Assembly: GCF_014837155.1 (NCBI RefSeq)
Contig: NZ_JACYHA010000004.1
Coordinates: forward strand, 280,877 to 344,876
Direction: 5' to 3'
Origin: Litchfieldia stipae
Lineage (GTDB): Bacteria; Bacillota; Bacilli; Bacillales; Bacillaceae_L
Length of the DNA stretch: 64,000 nt
Shown here: one piece after another, positions 59,582 through 64,000 of the stretch
Layout of the letters: each line of letters starts with the position of its first letter
Position numbering within the stretch: the first letter of the stretch is position 1
Translations under genes and position numbers: made by a program
The notes under the pieces: model-generated
Databases searched by the model: none
The model's input: the letters and a program-made list of their open reading frames with translations, nothing else
Told to the model about the DNA's origin: nothing

Positions 59582-60541
59582 CTAAGAACTGAGAACTTCA
59601 CTTCTTAGAATATGAATAAATTTCTCTTGTTCTTCTAAGAAAGGTGAATGAGCAGAGTTCTCAAATGTATAGAATTTTTTCAATGGAGCTTCGATCTTTT
59701 CGTAAAAACGTTTTGCCTCGTTGTATGAGGTTTGATAATCAAACACACCATGCATAATAAAAACAGGAACGTCAAAACGAGGTGCCATTAATGAAGCATC
59801 TGCTTTTGCCATTGTTTCTGCTAATGAATCGTAGTTAAAAAAGCTTCCCTTAGGTACGTTGAAACGTTCTTTCCATGTATAGTGGTTACAAGTGAAAATA
59901 TCTTTGATGGCTTGCCAATTAGAATATCCCGTTCTTTTCATGCCACCACCGTATGTATTAAGATACCTTCCTAGAATTCTACGATAGCCCTGACTTTTAT
60001 AGAAATCTTGATCGAAGGTGACAGAACGTATATCTTTCTCGGCTTTTTTATCGCCTTGGTTAATGGCTGTTTCTAGTAAAAAGTCATATGTATCCTTGTT
60101 TGATTCAAAGTGCCTTCCAAACTGTCCAATACTAATGAAAGCATGAAAGTCCTGAGGGCTTCGACTAACAACGATACTTCCAAGTAATGTGCCCCAAGAG
60201 TGTCCGCAAAGGTAAATCTTCTTTTTGTTGTACTTTTTCTTGAGATAATTTGTGATGAACAATGTATCAGATATCAATCTTTCTAATGTCAGTTCACCTT
60301 GAGTCTTTGAATCATAAGACATGCCTGAACCTCGTTGTTCCCAATAACAAACGGTGAAATCATCAGCCCATGCAAGTCCTGATTTTTTTATGATAGAGTA
60401 TTCTGGGAATCCAGGTCCTCCATGGACAAACAAGAGGACAGGATTTTCAACGTTCGTTGACTCAATGAAAAGTCCATTTTTATGTCCATCAATATCTACA
60501 TACTCTTTTGAGAAATGAAGCTGTTTTTCTACTACGTTCAA
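59582..60541 (-). CDS. Alpha/beta hydrolase, proline iminopeptidase-like
   Basis: A 319-residue hydrolase. FVHGGPGFPEYS (oxyanion), CYWEQRGSGMS, the nucleophile elbow GHSWGTLLG (Ser ~116), DYQTSYNEAKRFYE and AHSPFLEEQ (His). The HGGPG and WEQRG-x-G-x-S motifs are typical of the proline iminopeptidase group. It could cleave N-terminal prolines or a related amide/ester. A GGGGGAG site is before the ATG. The substrate is open. Confidence 0.9.
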   Translation of the reverse strand: MNVVEKQLHFSKEYVDIDGHKNGLFIESTNVENPVLLFVHGGPGFPEYSIIKKSGLAWADDFTVCYWEQRGSGMSYDSKTQGELTLERLISDTLFITNYLKKKYNKKKIYLCGHSWGTLLGSIVVSRSPQDFHAFISIGQFGRHFESNKDTYDFLLETAINQGDKKAEKDIRSVTFDQDFYKSQGYRRILGRYLNTYGGGMKRTGYSNWQAIKDIFTCNHYTWKERFNVPKGSFFNYDSLAETMAKADASLMAPRFDVPVFIMHGVFDYQTSYNEAKRFYEKIEAPLKKFYTFENSAHSPFLEEQEKFIHILRSEVLSS

Positions 60542-60567
60542 ATAATCTCCCCCTAATAATCCCCGGA

Positions 60568-60587
60568 GGGACAGTCCCTTTGGTCTT
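60568..60587. repeat. Short repeat, family C copy 3
   Basis: AGGGACAGTCCCTTTGGTCT holds the perfect palindrome AGGGACAGTCCCT. It is the cleanest copy of the family. Confidence 0.55.
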
Positions 60588-60592
60588 CAAAA

Positions 60593-61003
60593 CTAACGCA
60601 AATACTTATCCATTTTTATACAGTACTTAATCTTATGCAGTTCATGGTTCAAATCGACTAAATAATTCTTAACGCCTTCTACTAGATTCTCAGTAGATAT
60701 TAATTTATCAGACTCGAATTCTTGCCAAATGGAGTGAATCCTCCATGTGTCTGCTCTTTCATAAGTAAAGCTCATAATGACTTCATCATGATCAATCGAA
60801 GTGTAATTCATCTGTTCCAGAAGACCTTGTTGAACCTTGTTCAGCCATTTTCCCAGTTGATTCCCGAATTCAGCAACATTGATGTAGGGATCATGGAAGT
60901 ATAATCTCTCATGAAGATAAATCTTCAAATCGCCTTCGATAAAACCTTCTTGATAAGCCCACATATTCGGTTGATGCGCATTTAGAGAAACTACGAATTT
61001 CAT
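60593..61003 (-). CDS. Small protein of unknown function, 136 residues
   Basis: A soluble protein, MKFVVSLNAHQPNMWAYQEG onward, with AEFGNQLGKWLNKVQQGLLE and MSFTYERADTWRIHSIWQEF. It is alpha/beta-like, with no motif known. GAGGTG lies before the ATG. It stands 51 bases upstream of the hydrolase gene, so the two may be co-transcribed. Similar small proteins of unknown role occur in Bacillus. Confidence 0.7.
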   Translation of the reverse strand: MKFVVSLNAHQPNMWAYQEGFIEGDLKIYLHERLYFHDPYINVAEFGNQLGKWLNKVQQGLLEQMNYTSIDHDEVIMSFTYERADTWRIHSIWQEFESDKLISTENLVEGVKNYLVDLNHELHKIKYCIKMDKYLR

Positions 61004-61048
61004 ACCAACACCTCTATCTATGATTATTGCTGTCCTCGCGTTCTTTCT

Positions 61049-61567
61049 TTACCACCCTTTATGCTTAATTAAGGAAGTAATATGTGCAAGGTGATGTCGA
61101 CCGTGCCAAGCATAGATACCTATATTTAATCCTATTGAAACTTCACCTGAATCTGGGTGTATAAATGTCTTCTTTGTATCTTCAATATTTAGGCTACGCA
61201 AAAGGTTCGTTAGGCGACTATGCAATGCTTCGAGAAGCGAGAGGGAGAGATCAATTGGCATTGTGTAATCAGATAATTCCGCCCATTTTCCTTCATCATA
61301 TGGTTTAATCACAGGATTTTCTTCTGTTAGGGCTAATTTAAAACGAACATAGGCATTCATATGGCTATCTGAAATATGGTGTATGACTTGTCGAACAGTC
61401 CAGCCTCCTGATCGGTAGGGGGTATCAAGCTGTTCATTATTTAACTCTTTCACAGCTTCTCTTAATAATTTTGGTAATTCTTCAATTTGATCTATCCAGT
61501 CATTTATCACACCATTCGTGATCTCACCTTCAAATTCGAACGTTCCAATTGGATATCTATGATCCAT
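61049..61567 (-). CDS. Bacillithiol transferase (YfiT/BstA-like, DinB fold)
   Basis: A 172-residue four-helix DinB/YfiT-type metalloprotein. [15 protein letters not shown] (N-terminus), then [20 protein letters not shown] (metal His) and [15 protein letters not shown] (two metal His in HGRHH-x-x-H). YfiT-type enzymes join bacillithiol to electrophiles for detoxification. The ATG at 61567 follows GGAGG by eight bases; the open frame upstream has no site. The presence of a bacillithiol enzyme is another Bacillaceae mark. It is monocistronic. Confidence 0.9.
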   Translation of the reverse strand: MDHRYPIGTFEFEGEITNGVINDWIDQIEELPKLLREAVKELNNEQLDTPYRSGGWTVRQVIHHISDSHMNAYVRFKLALTEENPVIKPYDEGKWAELSDYTMPIDLSLSLLEALHSRLTNLLRSLNIEDTKKTFIHPDSGEVSIGLNIGIYAWHGRHHLAHITSLIKHKGW

Positions 61568-61754
61568 CTGCCATTCCTCCAATAAATATAATTGAAATTC
61601 TTTGCATACCAAAATACTATATATCATTCTATGTTCTGCTAAATAGATATACTCCTAAAGAAAGAGCGCATCTCTTATATAAGAAATACGCCTTATTTGT
61701 TATAAATGCCTATATTATCTTTGATCGTCTCTAACGAAGCATTTCCATCCTAAT

Positions 61755-62234
61755 TTAACTGGTTCGCTCAAATTCTTCTCGATAATAGTCCCTTAATTCA
61801 GGTGCATTATCTTTCCATTCAACTGTCTGTCCGTTGACGATTTGCTGAAGGACATCTAGACATCTATGCCAACCTGCTGCGGTTTGAACAGCCCATGAAT
61901 CATCGTCAAAGGTATGGGTGAAGGTCATTAGGCACCCCTGATCCTTTTCTTGTAATGAAATGTTGATCAAATCATCAACTTCACGAAATCCAATCACAGA
62001 AGGCTGTTCTAATTCTGTGATGATTGCCTCATATGTTGTGCCTTCACCGTCGTTGAAGGCAATCTTGCCACCTAGTCTAAGGTCCATCTCTCCGGTTGCA
62101 AAAGGGTACCACTGGGTGAAGTCACTAGGATTAGTAATAACACGGAAAACCTTTTCTGGATTATGTGAGAAAACTCGTTCGAATCTTAAAGCATACCGAC
62201 CGTTTGACTTATGTAGAGTGCCATAGTTATTCAT
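61755..62234 (-). CDS. AHSA1/SRPBCC-domain protein
   Basis: A 159-residue protein with the SRPBCC (START-like) fold of the AHSA1 family: ALRFERVFSHNPEKVFRVIT, FTQWYPFATGEMDLRLGGKI, and the C-terminal GWHRCLDVLQQIVNG. It binds hydrophobic ligands or acts as a chaperone helper; the exact role is unknown. The ATG at 62234 follows AGGAGG; the longer frame starts before the site. It is divergent in function from the neighbouring hydrolase but in the same direction. Confidence 0.9.
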   Translation of the reverse strand: MNNYGTLHKSNGRYALRFERVFSHNPEKVFRVITNPSDFTQWYPFATGEMDLRLGGKIAFNDGEGTTYEAIITELEQPSVIGFREVDDLINISLQEKDQGCLMTFTHTFDDDSWAVQTAAGWHRCLDVLQQIVNGQTVEWKDNAPELRDYYREEFERTS

Positions 62235-62309
62235 TATTTCTTCCTCCTGCTTTACCAAGTTTGTAGAACCTCAAAAAATCATCAACACTACTTCTCTTTG
62301 TTTCTTGCT

Positions 62310-63053
62310 TTAGTAGTTGAGAGAGCAATGATTGATGTCAATCAGCTTTTTAATCGCGTCGACAACCAATTCCGGTTCATCATTTTGTATATAATGAGCA
62401 CTTTTTTCAGCAATTATCAATTCACCGTTTGTGGATATTTCAAGTATCTCCCTCTGCATTGCATTCCATAATTCTTGTGATTCCTTAGAATAAAGATCTT
62501 TCTTACCAGCTGAAAGAACAATAACTGGGATATTTAATAAACGTTTCGTTTCTTTTACCTGCTTCAGGCTCTCCATAAATTCATCATAATTGCCTTCAAT
62601 GATGAATTGATTGTTATAGGCTTGTTGAAACTCTGTTGACATCGTTGGGAGAAATCTTTGTCTGTAATCTTCAGGTGTGGAGTCAACCAAGACGAGACCA
62701 CAAACATCATTTTGATACTCGGTTGCGAACATCCGCATATTCACTCCACCAAATGAATGTCCAACTAATATGTAGGGAGGTTTAACCTTAGCTTCAATAA
62801 GCAGTTTCTTCAATTCTGTTACCATCTCACGGGTGGTTCTAGGGTTCGAATTTTTATCGCTTTTCCCAAGACCAGCTCTATCATATACTAAGACACGACT
62901 GAGTCTTGAAACATCTCCAATAACTGAATCCCACGCCTTTGAAAAGTCTCCATATCCAGCATCCATTATGACTGTTGGCTTTCTGTTGTTTTCTCCTACT
63001 AATTTGGCATAGATCATTCCACCACTAATATGTACAAACATTTCTTTAGTCAT
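62310..63053 (-). CDS. Alpha/beta hydrolase
   Basis: A 247-residue hydrolase: VYDRAGLGKSDKNSNPRTTR, nucleophile elbow VGHSFGGVNMRMFA (Ser ~99), VIVLSAGKKDLY (acid) and KSAHYIQNDEPELV (His). It resembles general Bacillus carboxylesterase or haloperoxidase-like enzymes. GAGGAG precedes the ATG by eight bases. The substrate is unknown. A 75-base gap separates it from the AHSA1 gene, so co-transcription is possible. Confidence 0.9.
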   Translation of the reverse strand: MTKEMFVHISGGMIYAKLVGENNRKPTVIMDAGYGDFSKAWDSVIGDVSRLSRVLVYDRAGLGKSDKNSNPRTTREMVTELKKLLIEAKVKPPYILVGHSFGGVNMRMFATEYQNDVCGLVLVDSTPEDYRQRFLPTMSTEFQQAYNNQFIIEGNYDEFMESLKQVKETKRLLNIPVIVLSAGKKDLYSKESQELWNAMQREILEISTNGELIIAEKSAHYIQNDEPELVVDAIKKLIDINHCSLNY

Positions 63054-63184
63054 ATTGTCTACTCCTCTAGTTTTCCATTCTTCTTCCTACTTAAAATTCT
63101 TTTTTGAAAAACAAAGAAATCATGAAGTGTTTTTCATTTATAACAACTATCCAACAATTTAAATAGGGCTCTATTGTATTTTAC

Positions 63185-63361
63185 TTACTTAGTGGTTTCT
63201 CTTTTTTTAATATATAACCAGCTATAGTAAATAACCCAAGCTGCTAAGATTACAAAAGTAGAGAAGCCTTTTTTGTCAGTAGGTAGGTAAATAAATAATG
63301 TTGTTGCAATGATAAGGGCTGGTAGCATTAGAATTAGATATTTTTTTCGATCAATATTCAT
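63185..63361 (-). CDS. Small membrane protein, 58 residues
   Basis: MNIDRKKYLILMLPALIIAT onward has two membrane helices (LILMLPALIIATTLFIYL and FSTFVILAAWVIYYSWLYI) and ends in KKRETTK. The ribosome site AAGAGCT before the ATG at 63361 is weak. It is the first of three short minus-strand membrane genes in a row. The function is unknown. Confidence 0.55.
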   Translation of the reverse strand: MNIDRKKYLILMLPALIIATTLFIYLPTDKKGFSTFVILAAWVIYYSWLYIKKRETTK

Positions 63362-63468
63362 AGAGTAGCTCTTATACTGTGACTTTACTTTATTTTACGA
63401 TGCCAATAAAAAAAGGTTTCATCAATATTAACTGTGAACCTACTTATGTATTCGCACTAGTAAAACAT

Positions 63469-63621
63469 CTAATTGGTTTTTCGATTTCTGTACAAGATTC
63501 CAATAGCTCGACCAGTAAATATCAAAGCGAAAATGATCAGGAAATTTCTATTTACGTTAGTAAAAACATCTAAAATAAGCATAGATACAACTATGAAAAT
63601 ATCAAACTTAATTAACTTCAT
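63469..63621 (-). CDS. Small membrane protein, 50 residues
   Basis: MKLIKFDIFIVVSMLILDVF onward, with a second hydrophobic part LIIFALIFTGRAIGILY and basic end RNRKTN. GAGG stands five bases before the ATG at 63621. It lies between two similar small membrane genes on the same strand, so they may form an operon. No family is recognised. Confidence 0.55.
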   Translation of the reverse strand: MKLIKFDIFIVVSMLILDVFTNVNRNFLIIFALIFTGRAIGILYRNRKTN

Positions 63622-63662
63622 ATTAACCTCATTCCCTTCCTAAAAACACAAAACTATCTAAT

Positions 63663-63866
63663 TCAATAAATTCCTGCAATTCCTATAAATGTTATGATCC
63701 AAATAATCATTGTGAATGATGAAGTCAACCAAAATGTATTAGTTCCAGTATTTTCATCATTTTTCACTTTTTTTAATATAGAGACTAAATTTACACAGAA
63801 GATAATACATAAAATTGGCATAAAAAAAGTACCTATATTTATAGCGACAATCATCAATGCTTCCAT
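63663..63866 (-). CDS. Small membrane protein, 67 residues
   Basis: Two membrane helices (ALMIVAINIGTFFMPILCII and FWLTSSFTMIIWIITFIGIA) flank a short charged loop (KKVKNDENTGTN). GGTGGAG lies seven bases before the ATG. It heads the row of small membrane genes at the right end. The function is unknown. Confidence 0.65.
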   Translation of the reverse strand: MEALMIVAINIGTFFMPILCIIFCVNLVSILKKVKNDENTGTNTFWLTSSFTMIIWIITFIGIAGIY

Positions 63867-64000
63867 TTTTTATCTCCACCTTCTTGTTTCGTATTGTCAA
63901 AACTTTTATATTAAATAGGCTATAAAATACCTTGATAGAGGGATTTTTGAGCAAAAAAATTGCCACCCCCCATAATTTTAGGTAAAAGTGAGGTTACGAC

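Noticed and set aside
63379..63573. Plus-strand 64-codon frame
   Set aside because: Antisense to the 50-residue minus-strand gene, without a ribosome site.

Overview
The window looks like a chromosomal segment from a low-GC, spore-forming member of the Bacillaceae. The evidence is AGGAGG-type ribosome sites with frequent TTG/GTG starts, a ypmR-ypmS pair, a Zur (zinc) regulon with a zinc-independent S14, a YfiT-type bacillithiol transferase, a manganese catalase, a YjcZ-like small spore protein and a T-box-controlled tyrosyl-tRNA synthetase. No rRNA, tRNA or true CRISPR array was seen.

Layout. (1) 1-17 kb is ordinary chromosome: the end of a DinG-like helicase, an aldo/keto reductase, a chemoreceptor, a PadR/membrane-protein operon, ypmRS, an ECF sigma/anti-sigma/YfjL-like operon, a Clp_N-GNAT fusion, Mn catalase, and a zinc-starvation block (orphan Zur-box gene, ferredoxin-zagA-sufU operon, rpsN paralog). 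This part is peppered with about twelve copies of an inverted repeat (arms GGGACGGTTCT / AGAACCGTCCC) that stop abruptly near 17.0 kb. (2) 17-28 kb is a patchwork: a frameshifted macro-domain gene next to a vWA gene, remnants of an aldehyde dehydrogenase, an IS3 transposase and a toxin-antitoxin pair, a malate/tartrate-type dehydrogenase, two lipoproteins, a PTS permease, an FAD-linked alditol oxidase, and a small gene whose 3' end occurs in two further broken copies. (3) 28-30 kb is a decayed phage replication module (DnaD-like protein, broken dnaB helicase, two small phage-like ORFs). (4) 30-51 kb is a defence-type island: a possible ADP-ribosyltransferase, a DUF697 GTPase, a zinc-ribbon protein, a NucS-like nuclease, a nuclease-like gene with an amber stop, EVE-McrB plus McrC, two paralogous PLD-nuclease/SF2-helicase proteins each beside a different nucleotide pyrophosphohydrolase (NUDIX and MazG-type), a zinc-ribbon transposase, and a winged-helix PD-(D/E)XK nuclease. 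(5) 51-56 kb holds a ParA-like ATPase with a partner, a DUF4230 protein, small secreted proteins and an intact IS1595-family element. (6) 56-64 kb is ordinary chromosome again: the YjcZ-like protein, tyrZ with its T-box, a MarR regulator, three alpha/beta hydrolases in the window's right part, bacillithiol transferase, an AHSA1 protein and a run of small membrane proteins.

The most promising undescribed system is the block at 36.4-46.0 kb. McrBC is followed by two related PLD-helicase fusions, and each has an unrelated nucleotide-cleaning enzyme at its side. The zinc block is the best regulatory story: three Zur-box-like palindromes control rpsN2, the ferredoxin-zagA-sufU operon and an uncharacterised 116-residue protein that faces them. 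Several genes are broken by single frameshifts or stops (zagA, the macro-domain gene, the nuclease at 35.6 kb). Real decay and sequencing error cannot be told apart from this sequence alone.
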